Below, piece after piece: positions 24,311 to 32,845 of a DNA stretch of 44,103 bases. Position 1 is the stretch's first letter. Each line of letters starts with the position of its first letter. The notes beneath the pieces are model-generated. The model was not told where the DNA came from. It saw only the letters and a list, made by a program, of their open reading frames with translations, and made no database searches. Source of the stretch: an uncultured Eggerthellaceae bacterium (GTDB lineage: Bacteria > Actinomycetota > Coriobacteriia > Coriobacteriales > Eggerthellaceae); the NCBI GenBank assembly GCA_910588435.1, contig CAJUPL010000015.1:1-44103 (forward strand), given 5' to 3'. The position numbers were made by a program, and so were the translations under genes.

Positions 24311-24647
24311 CGAAGCCCGCTTGCAAGACGATGCAGCTCGGTACGCCGTAGAGTTGACCCATGAAGCTATGCGTGCTTCGCAGTTCGTGAAGGCAAAGAG
24401 CGATATCGCAAAGATCAGGAAGATGCTTCGTATCTTGGACACTGTTCCTGAGATTGGGCGCGTCTATGACCCGGACTATGGAGCGGCAACCCCGCCTTTC
24501 CAAGCTCGAGTCACCTATGCAGGCCGCTACGGCATCTATTACACAGTGGATGAGGATGCAAAGGTGGTCACGGTCTTCGCCATAGAAGATCAACGGGCGA
24601 ATCCTTTGAATCACTTCTACGGCATCTACCCACACGAAGCGCGTTAG
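24303..24647 (+). CDS. RelE/ParE-superfamily toxin
   Basis: Start set at the ATG at 24303 inside the end of the antitoxin gene, giving 114 residues. The C-terminal half (RVTYAGRYGIYYTVDEDAKVVTVFAIEDQRANP) is the beta-rich core of ParE/RelE-type toxins, and helices precede it. Such toxins either cut ribosome-bound mRNA or poison gyrase; which applies here cannot be told from sequence. The upstream-extended frame (from 24264) would start within the antitoxin and has no ribosome binding site. Confidence 0.85.
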   Translation: MTNEARLQDDAARYAVELTHEAMRASQFVKAKSDIAKIRKMLRILDTVPEIGRVYDPDYGAATPPFQARVTYAGRYGIYYTVDEDAKVVTVFAIEDQRANPLNHFYGIYPHEAR

Positions 24648-24658
24648 AGCAAGATCAC

Positions 24659-24683
24659 GGCTGCCGTAACGGCCTTGGCAGCC
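24659..24683 (+). terminator. Hairpin after the relE-like gene
   Basis: GGCTGCC (24659-24665) pairs with GGCAGCC (24677-24683) 11 bp after the stop codon, followed by a pyrimidine stretch. Probable terminator of the toxin-antitoxin pair. Confidence 0.45.
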
Positions 24684-24725
24684 CCCTCTCCCAGGAATGA
24701 GCGGCTGCATGGCGAACGCAGCTAC

Positions 24726-25200
24726 CCCCACCCAAGAGTGGGCGCTTGCATTGCAAGCGCAGCTACCTGAGAGCCCAAAGGGCGAGAAGGTAGCGAAATG
24801 AGGGTGATAACCCGGAATACCCGGATAGGCAATCTGAGCCAGGCAAGGTTACCTGACCGGTTGCTAGCATCCGGGTGTTCGCAGGCTATCGCCTGCGTTA
24901 CGTTGCACTGACGTGCAACTGCGCTTCCAATGGAAGCGCCCACAAAATGGGAAGTACGGAACAGCAAACCTCATCGGAAGGTGCGCAGTTGATCTGCGCA
25001 CCTCTGTGAGCGGATCTGACCTGCAGAGGTGCGCACGTGAAGTGCGCACCTTCCGAGAAGCATTCCCTAGCAGGCAAGCGCAAAGGCGCACGTCAGTGCG
25101 CCAAGGCCGCTACATCCCGCATGAGCGTTAGCGACATGCGGGATGTTAAAGGCCGCAGTAAATGGAGCGGGTGCCTGCACCCGCGACACCGGATCGAGGG
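24726..25200 (+). repeat. Hairpin-array element, locus C
   Basis: The clearest complete copy. In order: GCGCTTGCA/TGCAAGCGC (24742-24760); GCTACCT/AGGTAGC enclosing GCCC-AAA-GGGC (24762-24794); GGGT-GATA-ACCC (24802-24813); the CCCGGAT...ATCCGGG segment; CGCAGGC/GCCTGCG (24880-24897); GTTGCAC/GTGCAAC; GCGCTTCCA/TGGAAGCGC; two 10-bp hairpins AGGTGCGCAG/CTGCGCACCT (24979-25003) and AGGTGCGCAC/GTGCGCACCT (25027-25051); then module C1 (GGCGCAC/GTGCGCC 25085-25102, AAGGCCGCTAC 25103-25113, 11-bp stem 25112-25122 with 25136-25146, GTTAAAGGCCGC 25145-25156) and GCGGGTGC/GCACCCGC. It lies between convergent operons and has no coding potential. Confidence 0.85.
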
Positions 25201-25379
25201 CAAGCGGCTCTAAGCCAACTGCGCTTTGAGCGCTTCGCATCCGCAGGCACATCCAGCTGGATGCTTTTCGCGTTCGATGGCATCCTTTACGATGACTTTG
25301 CGCAACGTGACATCGAAATTGAGATCCTTGCCTGCAAGCTCATGTTCACCCGACTTCGGTGCACCAGAATCTAGACACG

Positions 25380-25790
25380 CGCCCACAATCCAAGACATGA
25401 CACTACGAAGCCCAAGAGCGTTCTGAGCCCGAGGCGCCGATGGCGCACATCTGCACAGGCCTTATGTCGTTCCGCATTCCTTGCGGCACGCGGAACCTTT
25501 TGACACGACCCCACCCCCAATGTCCGACACGGGGTGGACGGCGGTTGATGCGGGTTGGTGCGTTCCGTCGAGGGCGTTCCGCGAACATCAATGTTCGCTC
25601 CACGGGCGAAGCCCGCGTCTACGGTCAATCAGGCACACGTCCTCCGTAGACGTAGACTCTGTCTGTGGAACGAGGGTTCACCCTCGTGGAATCCACCCGA
25701 GACCACCCGATGCAGTGTGACATCTGGACGTCCCCTGTCATGCTCATAGGAAGAATCAGCCCCTTGGACGAAAAGAGGCTGATTCCTGAA
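25380..25790. other. Second hairpin-rich non-coding stretch after locus C
   Basis: Gene-free sequence holding at least six perfect short hairpins: GTTCCGC/GCGGAAC (25469-25496), GCGAACAT/ATGTTCGC (25581-25598), CGGGC/GCCCG (25603-25615), CGTCTACGG/CCGTAGACG (25616-25652), CGAGGGT/ACCCTCG (25671-25686) and GAATCAGCC/GGCTGATTC (25753-25785). The last lies 22 bp from the end of the minus-strand ferredoxin gene and is a probable terminator for it. The linkers of the array family are not present, so I keep this separate. 25201-25379 shows nothing recognisable. Confidence 0.55.
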
Positions 25791-25806
25791 AAGGACTGTC
25801 TTTTCG

Positions 25807-26520
25807 CTAGATCGTGTTCTTCTTCGGGATCTCTCTAGCTTGCCTACCAACGAACACGCAATCGTAATTCGAGAGCTCAGCCATAGTGATACCCAACTCA
25901 TCCAGGATCTGCTCTGGAGACTTTCCGCGCACTACCTCACCACGCAGGAATTCGATGCGGTCTTCCGTTGAAAGCGCGACGAATGCATCAAGCGTGATGT
26001 TGTCGGGATCGATGACGATGCGGTACTCCTTGCTCTCCCAGTCATCCGAGTCATCGAACGCCTGGACGCTGTCATCATACTCGCGCCTGTACAGTGCCGG
26101 ATCGTAATCGCTTCCCGTCAGCATCTCCGGCCCTATGGTCCCGATATCAACCAGTCGACCGCCCAGCGGCTTGTAGATGACAACTTTGTCGCCCATATCA
26201 AGGGCCTTTTTTGCAAGTTCTTCGATTGGGCCGAAGTCCATGCACGCAGCGAGGCAATGCTTCACGCACATGGGTTTCTTGCCTTCTTCCAATCGACTCG
26301 CGCAAAGGTCACATCGGAAAGTCGGCATCGGGAGGTACGTCCAGTCCCAAGCATCATCGAGCTTTGCATCATGCTTGCGAACCGGCTTGGACTCAAACAC
26401 CTCGATGCCGAACTCGTCTGGAGAGAACCCATGCTCCTCTTGGCACGCCACGACGCAAGACTGGCAATTCGTGCAGTACTTGTAGTCGATCAGCAGGCCA
26501 TAGCCATCATGCTTTGTCAT
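25807..26520 (-). CDS. Ferredoxin-type partner subunit with long C-terminal extension
   Basis: The first ~110 of 237 residues match the small two-cluster ferredoxins at 20536 and 29176: CTNCQSCVVAC (cysteines 16, 19, 22 and 26) and CDLC...CVKHCLAAC. The remaining ~125 residues are an acidic extension absent from its sisters, containing DPDNITLDAFVALSTEDRIEFLRGEVVRGKSPEQILDELGI, which looks like a small helical domain. It follows the molybdoenzyme gene after 2 bp and is the last gene of the operon. Role: electron transfer to that enzyme; the extension could dock another partner. Confidence 0.85.
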   Translation of the reverse strand: MTKHDGYGLLIDYKYCTNCQSCVVACQEEHGFSPDEFGIEVFESKPVRKHDAKLDDAWDWTYLPMPTFRCDLCASRLEEGKKPMCVKHCLAACMDFGPIEELAKKALDMGDKVVIYKPLGGRLVDIGTIGPEMLTGSDYDPALYRREYDDSVQAFDDSDDWESKEYRIVIDPDNITLDAFVALSTEDRIEFLRGEVVRGKSPEQILDELGITMAELSNYDCVFVGRQAREIPKKNTI

Positions 26521-26522
26521 GG

Positions 26523-28886
26523 TTACACCGCCTTCTCTTCAGTGCAGAAGTATCCAGGAGTCATACCGCTGCCCTTTGTGTTCGACATATTCAGAGGATC
26601 TTCGACAGCTGGACCTTCAGCATCAAGACTATCGACCTTGCGGATCTCGCAGATCATGGACTTGTACGGCGCCCCGAAGCCGAGCTGGCCGATGCACTCA
26701 TGAGGCATCAGGTTGTTGAAGTTCGATTTGAAGACACCGTAGAGGTTCGGGAAGCTGGCTTCGCCTTCAGGGAACCACCATCCATGCTGCATGTGCGTCG
26801 TGCCTTCTTCGATGGTCTCCGTGAGCTTTGCGCGACCATTTGCATGACCGAACATATTGAAAGCCTGCACGAAATCTCCTTCGTGGATGCCGCGTGCGCG
26901 CGCAGCCTCTGGATTGATCTCGATGATCGGATCAGGATTCTTGCTGCGCAAGATGTCAACCTGGCGAAGCTCGCTATGGAAGAACAAGGGCGTACGGGCG
27001 CCTGAGGTGATGATCAGCGGGTACTTCTCCGCAAGATCAGGACGCGCAACGCTCTCAAAGCGTGGTTCCTCATAATTTGGAAGCGGGTCGAGGCCCCATG
27101 CCGCATAAGCCGCACAGAAGAGCTCTACCCTGCCCGTCACCGTGTTGAAGCCCGGCTGACCATCAGGTCGCATCAAGCCCTTTTCATATTTGCGGTATTC
27201 GTTGCCCGGGAAGTACATACCCATCTCCCGGAAGTCTTTCCAAGTAAAGCCGTATGCCTCCATGAGCTGCTCATCGAGCCAGTCTTCGGTGGTTTCGTAT
27301 TTGCCCCACGCCTCAGGACAAAGGCGCTTCCCCAGCTCTAGGCATACCTCAAGATCGGAGCGAGTGTCAGGCTGATCGACCGCCTTTGCCATGCAGGCCG
27401 TCCATACGTTGTTCGCTCCGTAGTATGGGACCACCAAGCCATCATGCTCGGCATAGGTAGGCAACGGGAGGAAATAATCAGCCAGCCCCTGTATCGTAGG
27501 ATTCATGTAGGTGTCCTGCGCCACCGTGAAATCCATGTCCTTGAGCGCGTTGTACCAACGCTCCGGCTGAGCCGAGCAAGTTGGAGAGAGGAAGTTCGTG
27601 CTGTTGATCCACGCCATATGCAGCTCATACGGTTGGCCACTCTCAAGCGTATCGAGGATCTCGTCAGACTGACACGTTGCATTCGGGCCATGGAAAGCCG
27701 GATAGGTCTTATTGCCGAGCTTCTTGTCAACGAGCTCCTGCGGAAGGAACTGCATCGAGTTTCCGCTCCAGCCGCCCATATTCGTGAACGGCGATCCAAG
27801 CGTCAAGCCACCCGGGACATCGATGTTCCCTGTGATAGCCGCAAGGCTCAGAATCGCCTGGCCGGCCATCGTGCCATTCGGGTTCTGGTCGACCGCCAAA
27901 CCCCACGCGATAGAAACAGGATGATTCACTGAGATCAGTCGAGCAACGATCCGAATGGTCTCAGCATCAATATCGCAGATGCCTGCGACTTTTTCAGCAG
28001 GGTATTCAGAAGCCCTCTCTGTCAGCTCCTCAAAGCCGTAGCACCAGCGGGTCACGAAATCATGATCGTAGAGATCCTCTTTGATGATCGTGTCGATGAG
28101 CGCCAGGGCCAGAGCGGTGTCAGTACCTGCGCGTAGCTGAACAGTCATGTTGCCCGGCTGCGCTCCTAACCAAGTGACACGTGGATCGATGCAGATGAAC
28201 CGCGTTCCGAGCTTCATCATGTCGATCAAGGCGTGACCGAACAGGCCATCGCCATTCGAATAGAGCGGCATCTTGCCCCAACACACGACGTACTTCGGCA
28301 GCTCGTACTCAGGGTGATCCCAACGCTCGGGCCAATAGGCTGCATAATCGATCTCAGGATAGCCTGCACCCAAGATGAAAGCAGCTGTCATCTGACGCGG
28401 GCCGTAGCAAGAAACTCCCGACAATGGATACACGACATTGGGAGTTCCAAGAACAGAGTAAGCGATCGGCCAGTAGAACATGGAGGCCTCACGGCCGGTT
28501 CCTCCGTACACTGCTATTGACTCAGCACCATGCTTCTCTTTGATCTCAGCGACCTTCTCGCAGATGGTGTCAAAAGCCTCATCCCACGTGGTCTGCACCC
28601 ACTTATCAGCTTGTCCGCGATGCTGCCGTTCGCGCTTCATAGGATGCAGGATCCTATCAGGATGGTAGGAGTAGTCTTTCAAGGCCAAGCATCTCGGACA
28701 AAGACGACCATTCGTGATGGGCTGACTCTCATCGCCCTCAACATGAACGATCTTCCCATCTTTGACGGTCAGCTCAACGCCGCAGCTCGTAGGATGGCAT
28801 CCAGGAGGAGACCAAGCGCATGTGCGAAATACCGTAGAGCCGTCAGACTGCTCCGTCTTCCAGTCATGTTCGTATTGCTTATTCAT
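26523..28886 (-). CDS. Molybdopterin (bis-MGD) oxidoreductase, catechol-dehydroxylase-like subgroup
   Basis: Starting at the ATG at 28886 (GAGG seven bases upstream) the enzyme has 787 residues. Cysteines C23, C30, C35, C63 and C66 form the N-terminal motif CAWSPPGCHPTSC...LCPRC. Further landmarks are WVQTTWDEAFDTICEK, GTGREASMFYW, SGVSCYGPR (possible molybdenum ligand), GYPEIDYA, IDPRVTWLGAQ, RAGTDTALALALIDTI and the C-terminal TSGARTPLFFHSELRQ. No Tat signal. It is a paralog of the 29514-31787 enzyme, and the two operon units (enzyme plus ferredoxin) are back to back, separated by a zinc-ribbon gene. Substrate unknown; aromatic dehydroxylation is the best family-based guess. Confidence 0.88.
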   Translation of the reverse strand: MNKQYEHDWKTEQSDGSTVFRTCAWSPPGCHPTSCGVELTVKDGKIVHVEGDESQPITNGRLCPRCLALKDYSYHPDRILHPMKRERQHRGQADKWVQTTWDEAFDTICEKVAEIKEKHGAESIAVYGGTGREASMFYWPIAYSVLGTPNVVYPLSGVSCYGPRQMTAAFILGAGYPEIDYAAYWPERWDHPEYELPKYVVCWGKMPLYSNGDGLFGHALIDMMKLGTRFICIDPRVTWLGAQPGNMTVQLRAGTDTALALALIDTIIKEDLYDHDFVTRWCYGFEELTERASEYPAEKVAGICDIDAETIRIVARLISVNHPVSIAWGLAVDQNPNGTMAGQAILSLAAITGNIDVPGGLTLGSPFTNMGGWSGNSMQFLPQELVDKKLGNKTYPAFHGPNATCQSDEILDTLESGQPYELHMAWINSTNFLSPTCSAQPERWYNALKDMDFTVAQDTYMNPTIQGLADYFLPLPTYAEHDGLVVPYYGANNVWTACMAKAVDQPDTRSDLEVCLELGKRLCPEAWGKYETTEDWLDEQLMEAYGFTWKDFREMGMYFPGNEYRKYEKGLMRPDGQPGFNTVTGRVELFCAAYAAWGLDPLPNYEEPRFESVARPDLAEKYPLIITSGARTPLFFHSELRQVDILRSKNPDPIIEINPEAARARGIHEGDFVQAFNMFGHANGRAKLTETIEEGTTHMQHGWWFPEGEASFPNLYGVFKSNFNNLMPHECIGQLGFGAPYKSMICEIRKVDSLDAEGPAVEDPLNMSNTKGSGMTPGYFCTEEKAV

Positions 28887-28917
28887 CAGAAACCTCATTC
28901 GGATCGAGTGGTTGATC

Positions 28918-29118
28918 TCAATGCAGAGGCGCAGATGGCGCACCAGCATCAGCAGCCATGCCGGGTGGCAACGGGATATGCGCACCGCACTTCATACACG
29001 TCACGCTGCCGCTCTCATTCAGGTGCTCGCAGATCGGGCACATGCCGGGAACCCAGCGCGTCTTGTGCTCGATCTTCTTTCCGCATGCGCCACATCGCAT
29101 GCACACTGGGCACGCCAT
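28918..29118 (-). CDS. Mini zinc-ribbon protein, paralog of the 19576-19746 product
   Basis: From the ATG at 29118 (GGAGG five bases upstream; alternative ATG at 29121 or GTG at 29124) the product has about 66 residues with CPVCMRCGACGKK, CPIC and CMKCG, then PLPPG and a short alanine/proline-rich tail. Cysteine spacing, the (M/I)RCG.CGKK motif and the PL(P/R)PG ending match the 56-residue protein in the first molybdoenzyme operon. It sits between two enzyme/ferredoxin units on the same strand. Function unknown. Confidence 0.75.
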   Translation of the reverse strand: MACPVCMRCGACGKKIEHKTRWVPGMCPICEHLNESGSVTCMKCGAHIPLPPGMAADAGAPSAPLH

Positions 29119-29175
29119 CATCACCTCCGCATCCGTTCGTCTTCCTAGGCTCTGTCAGCTTCAAGAGAGGCAAGA

Positions 29176-29511
29176 CTACGGCATGAAGATGGCGGACTTT
29201 GAGCCCTTCTGCTTTAGCATCTCAGCACACTCTTCAGGCGTACCGTAGGAGAGGACCTTGGCTTGGCAATGCATGACGCATGCAGGTTCCAGGCCTTGGG
29301 ATGTCCTATGCTCGCAGAGGTTGCACTTAGAGGAAGGGTGGACCGTGTAGTCCCACTGCCACGACCCATCATCGAATTGGCGAGGTCCGTCCTCCAGGAC
29401 CTTGATGCCCCATTCGTTGATGCTGAGGCCCAGCTCATTGCGGCACGCCAACTCGCAGCTGTGGCAGCCAGAGCAATACTCATAGTTGATGAAGAGCGCA
29501 TTCTTGGTCAT
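29176..29511 (-). CDS. Two-cluster ferredoxin partner of the molybdoenzyme
   Basis: A 111-residue protein with CSGCHSCELAC (13, 16, 19, 23) and CNLCEHR...CVMHC, sufficient for two [4Fe-4S] clusters. It begins 2 bp after the stop codon of the 29514-31787 enzyme and is the same length class as the 20536 ferredoxin. A tryptophan-rich stretch (DDGSWQWDYTVHP) between the cluster motifs corresponds to similar stretches in the sister proteins. Confidence 0.9.
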   Translation of the reverse strand: MTKNALFINYEYCSGCHSCELACRNELGLSINEWGIKVLEDGPRQFDDGSWQWDYTVHPSSKCNLCEHRTSQGLEPACVMHCQAKVLSYGTPEECAEMLKQKGSKSAIFMP

Positions 29512-29513
29512 GT

Positions 29514-31787
29514 CTAGCTCACCTCTGCCTCTGTGATGCCCTCACCGGGGTAAACCTTGCAGATCATGTTCTTGAAGCAATCGCCGAAGCCCAGATTGCC
29601 ATTCACCTTGTAGGGCATGGTCACGTTGATGTTCGACTTCCAGTTGCCGAAGAGATTCGGCTCCTCGCCCTCTTGCTCGGGGTACCACCAGCCATGCATC
29701 GCATGCACGACACCCTTCTTGATGGTGGGCGTGACATGGAGCTTCTGCTGGCACCTTCCGAACGGAGACTCGATCCAGACCCACTCATCGTCTTTGAGTC
29801 CCATGGCCGCTGCATCATCAGGATGCATGTCGAGCTGCGGGTATTCCTGGATCTGACGCAGGCTCTCGATCTGGCGATGCTCGCTATGGAAGGATGCGTA
29901 GTTGCGAGCACCCGTGGTCAAGATGAACGGGAATTCCTCCATGAGCTGAGGGGTTGCCTCGGGGCCATAGGGCGGCTCCTTGTAGTACGGCAGCGGATCG
30001 TCGCCGAAGTACTCATAGGCGTTGCCGTAGAACTCCACGCGCCCCGTCATGGTATCGAAGCCGGGCTCCCGGTCTTTCCTGATGAGGCCCTTCTCATACT
30101 TGTAGTAGGGCTCTTCGGTCATCACCGTGACCTTCTCGCGGATCTCCTCAGGGGTGTACCCGAAGCGCAGGCCATACCATGTGTCGAAATCAGTGCCGTT
30201 TTCGAACTGATCCCAGAACTGGGGATAGAGCTTCTTGCCGATGAGCACCATGATCTCGGACTCGCCCTTGGTCTCTCCGACATCAACCAGGTTGTTCACA
30301 GCACCGTAGAAGGAGGTGTTCCACCCATAATGCGTGGCGACGATGGCATCGTGCTCAACACACGAGGCGAGCGGCAGGAAGACATCGCAGCAAGCCATAG
30401 CGGTCGGAGTCATGAACAGGTCGGTGACCACATTGAAATCGAGCTTCTTGAGCGCCTCATACCAACGCTGCGGGCAGGAGCTGATGGCAGCACCAGCCGG
30501 ATTCGAGGATGCAACGTGCGCCATGTGGATCTGATAGGGCTCGCCGCTCTCAAGGGTATCGAGCATGGCATCTGGATGAACGGTGGGGATGATGTTGCAC
30601 ACCGCCGGGAACTCATGCAGGCCGATGCGCTTGTTCCACGTATCTTCGGTCATGAAGCCGTACTTCATCGCTTCTTGGGCCGGGTCGGCTGCAGCGTTCG
30701 GGAAGTTCTCGATGGAGCCCAGCGTGGTGCCACCGGGAGCGTCGATGAAGCCTGTGATGGCCATGAGCGCGCACAGGCACTGACCGAGCTGTACGCCATT
30801 GGGGTTCTGGTCAACAGCAAGGCCCCAGGACAGGGAACTGGGCTTCGCGTTTCCGTACAGGCGCGCTGCCTTGGTGATGTCCTCTTCCGGCACGCCACAG
30901 ATCTCAGCTGCCTTGGAGGGCGGCATCGTGGCAACACGCTCCTTGAGCTCGTCGAAGCCATAGGTCCACTTCTCAACGAACCCCTTGTCATAGAGCTCCT
31001 CTTCGATGATGACGTTGAGGAACGCCATGGCGAGCGCCGTATCAGTGCCGGGGCGAACCTGCAGCACCACCTCGGCGCGAGTTCCGAGCCACGTCATGCG
31101 CGGATCGACGATGATCAGCTTGGTGCCGAAGTCCTTCATGAGATCGATGAACGCATGGCCCCACAGGCCGTCCGCGTTCGACTCCAAAGGAGCCTTGCCC
31201 CATGCGAGGATGACCTCAGGCGCTTCCCAACCAGGATGTTCATACCGGTCAGGGAACTTCTGAGCGTAGTCGATCTCTGGGTAGCCGCCACCCAGCAGGA
31301 AGCCCGTCACAGCCACGCGAGGACCATAGCAAGACCAACCGGACTGCGCGTAACAGGAATTCGGGGAGCCATATACCAGGTTCGCAAGCGGACGATAGTA
31401 GCTGTTGCCTTCGCGGCCCGTTCCTCCGAACACCATGATGGCCTCAGCACCGTGCTCATCGATGACCTTCTTAGCGTTGTCGGCCACGATCTCAATGGCC
31501 TCATCCCAGCTGATGCGCTCCCATTTGTCCTTGCCGCGATCTTCCTTGGCGCGTTTCATAGGGTAGATGATGCGATCAGGATGGTAGAGATACTCGGTCA
31601 TGGTCAAGCACCGAGGACACAGCGCTCCCTTGGTGATGGGGTGCTCGGGATCCCCTTCCACCTTGACCACTTTCCCGTCTTTGACATGCACTTGCAAGCC
31701 ACACCCCACAGGATGACAACCCGGCGGCGACCATGCGCACGTGCGGTAGATGGTCTCCTCCCCCACCTGACGTTTCCACTCCGTCAT
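29514..31787 (-). CDS. Molybdopterin (bis-MGD) oxidoreductase, catechol-dehydroxylase-like subgroup
   Basis: A 757-residue enzyme starting at an ATG with AGGAGAGG upstream. The Fe-S motif is CAWSPPGCHPVGC (17, 24, 29) with LCPRC (57, 60). Other landmarks are WERISWDEAIEIVADN, GGTGREGNSYYRP, SGWSCYGPR, GGGYPEIDYA, VDPRMTWLGTR, RPGTDTALAMAFLNVI, PNGVQLGQ and TTGARNYASFHSEHRQ. No Tat signal, so a soluble cytoplasmic enzyme that receives electrons from the ferredoxin encoded next. First gene of a five-gene operon reaching 25807. LysR and MarR genes lie directly upstream on the same strand, making substrate-induced expression likely. Confidence 0.9.
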   Translation of the reverse strand: MTEWKRQVGEETIYRTCAWSPPGCHPVGCGLQVHVKDGKVVKVEGDPEHPITKGALCPRCLTMTEYLYHPDRIIYPMKRAKEDRGKDKWERISWDEAIEIVADNAKKVIDEHGAEAIMVFGGTGREGNSYYRPLANLVYGSPNSCYAQSGWSCYGPRVAVTGFLLGGGYPEIDYAQKFPDRYEHPGWEAPEVILAWGKAPLESNADGLWGHAFIDLMKDFGTKLIIVDPRMTWLGTRAEVVLQVRPGTDTALAMAFLNVIIEEELYDKGFVEKWTYGFDELKERVATMPPSKAAEICGVPEEDITKAARLYGNAKPSSLSWGLAVDQNPNGVQLGQCLCALMAITGFIDAPGGTTLGSIENFPNAAADPAQEAMKYGFMTEDTWNKRIGLHEFPAVCNIIPTVHPDAMLDTLESGEPYQIHMAHVASSNPAGAAISSCPQRWYEALKKLDFNVVTDLFMTPTAMACCDVFLPLASCVEHDAIVATHYGWNTSFYGAVNNLVDVGETKGESEIMVLIGKKLYPQFWDQFENGTDFDTWYGLRFGYTPEEIREKVTVMTEEPYYKYEKGLIRKDREPGFDTMTGRVEFYGNAYEYFGDDPLPYYKEPPYGPEATPQLMEEFPFILTTGARNYASFHSEHRQIESLRQIQEYPQLDMHPDDAAAMGLKDDEWVWIESPFGRCQQKLHVTPTIKKGVVHAMHGWWYPEQEGEEPNLFGNWKSNINVTMPYKVNGNLGFGDCFKNMICKVYPGEGITEAEVS

Positions 31788-31811
31788 CAGACCTCTCCTC
31801 TCTCATGATGC

Positions 31812-31908
31812 CCGCATGCCATCTGATAGAGCATGCGGTTTCTTGCATTCATTCTGTGAGGAAGATCGAGTGAGAGGCCTCTCTATAAATTTGCCCCGGC
31901 GCATCAAA
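31812..31908 (-). promoter_or_regulatory. Control region of the twin molybdoenzyme operon
   Basis: Between lysR and the operon start there is a candidate promoter on the minus strand: -35 TTTTGA (plus-strand 31903-31908) and -10 TATAGA near 31882-31888. A perfect 12-bp palindrome GAGAGGCCTCTC (31872-31883) overlaps the -10 region. Closer to the gene, an 8-bp hairpin CCGCATGC/GCATGCGG (31812-31819, 31831-31838) lies in the leader, 24 bp before the ATG. The palindrome is a likely regulator site; which regulator uses it is unknown. Confidence 0.5.
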
Positions 31909-31934
31909 ACATATGCACCAGGGCGTTCTGCCGC

Positions 31935-32819
31935 CTAGTGCGTAGGCCCCACTTCCGTAGAGACCCGTGAAGCTATGGACTGGAAGAGCTTCTTCTGGGG
32001 GCTGTCAGACCGGTAGAGCGCATAGAGGCCCATGCTCATGCCCGGCTCGATCAGCGGCTTGATCGCCAAGCCATCAGGAACGCACGCCTTCTGAGCCTGC
32101 GAAGCAATGCCGATGCATCCACCTTCGATGATCTTCTCTGTAACGTACTCGAAGCTGGACAAGGGAATCATGGTATTCGTGGGCGCATGCTTCTCCTCCA
32201 AGCCCTTGACCAGAGGATGCATCTGGAACTCAAATCCTGGAGGCACCATCAGCTTGTGACCCAAGATGTCGTCAACGAACAGCCCGTCCTTCTTCGCAAG
32301 GTCAGACTCCGCATTCACAAGAAGATACAGATACGATTCGTCGAGCATGACCGCTTCGCACTCAGGGAACGTGCGTGGCATGCAGGCGATGAATGAGAGG
32401 TCTGCCTTTTTGGTCACGATGTGCTTGTAACAGTCGCTGCAATTCAATTCCCCGAGCGTGAATTCGAATATGCCGATCGAAGACAATGCCTGCGGCAAGT
32501 CGTATTGGGAATACGCGAGGATGTTCGTCCCGATGAGGATGTACAGGGCGTGCTCTGGCACCTCTGGCATCAGAAAGGCCTTGCTGAGCTCACGCACCTC
32601 ATGAAGCACCTTCTTCGCATGAGCATAGGCCGTCTGCCCCTCGGTGGTCAGCACGAGGCCATGGGCAGATTGCGAGAACAGCTTGACTCCCAGCTCCGCT
32701 TCCAGGGCCTTCACGGCGTGAGATATGCTTTGCCTCGTCGTGAATAGGCTGGATGCCGCATGTGTGAAGTTGAGCCTCTCGGCAGCTTCAACGAAATACT
32801 CTAATTGCGAGATCTTCAT
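31935..32819 (-). CDS. LysR-family transcriptional regulator
   Basis: A 294-residue protein with the canonical N-terminal winged helix (MKISQLEYFVEAAERLNFTHAA..., then ISHAVKALEAELGVKLF) and a C-terminal substrate-sensing domain. It lies upstream of and in the same direction as the twin molybdoenzyme operon and 26 bp after marR, so the two regulators are probably co-transcribed. LysR proteins are usually activators requiring a co-inducer; the candidate here would be the enzyme substrate. Confidence 0.92.
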   Translation of the reverse strand: MKISQLEYFVEAAERLNFTHAASSLFTTRQSISHAVKALEAELGVKLFSQSAHGLVLTTEGQTAYAHAKKVLHEVRELSKAFLMPEVPEHALYILIGTNILAYSQYDLPQALSSIGIFEFTLGELNCSDCYKHIVTKKADLSFIACMPRTFPECEAVMLDESYLYLLVNAESDLAKKDGLFVDDILGHKLMVPPGFEFQMHPLVKGLEEKHAPTNTMIPLSSFEYVTEKIIEGGCIGIASQAQKACVPDGLAIKPLIEPGMSMGLYALYRSDSPQKKLFQSIASRVSTEVGPTH

Positions 32820-32845
32820 TCACGCCCCCAAGCGCTCAGCACGAT

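Noticed and set aside
24726..25200. REP/BIME element mobilised by a RAYT transposase
   Set aside because: Position between genes fits, but the size and number of ordered hairpins are far larger than REP units, and no RAYT gene lies in the window. Kept only as a loose comparison.
29673..31808. 711-codon plus-strand ORF opposite a molybdoenzyme gene
   Set aside because: It is the antisense shadow of a strongly conserved enzyme gene on the minus strand; its translation has no recognisable domain.
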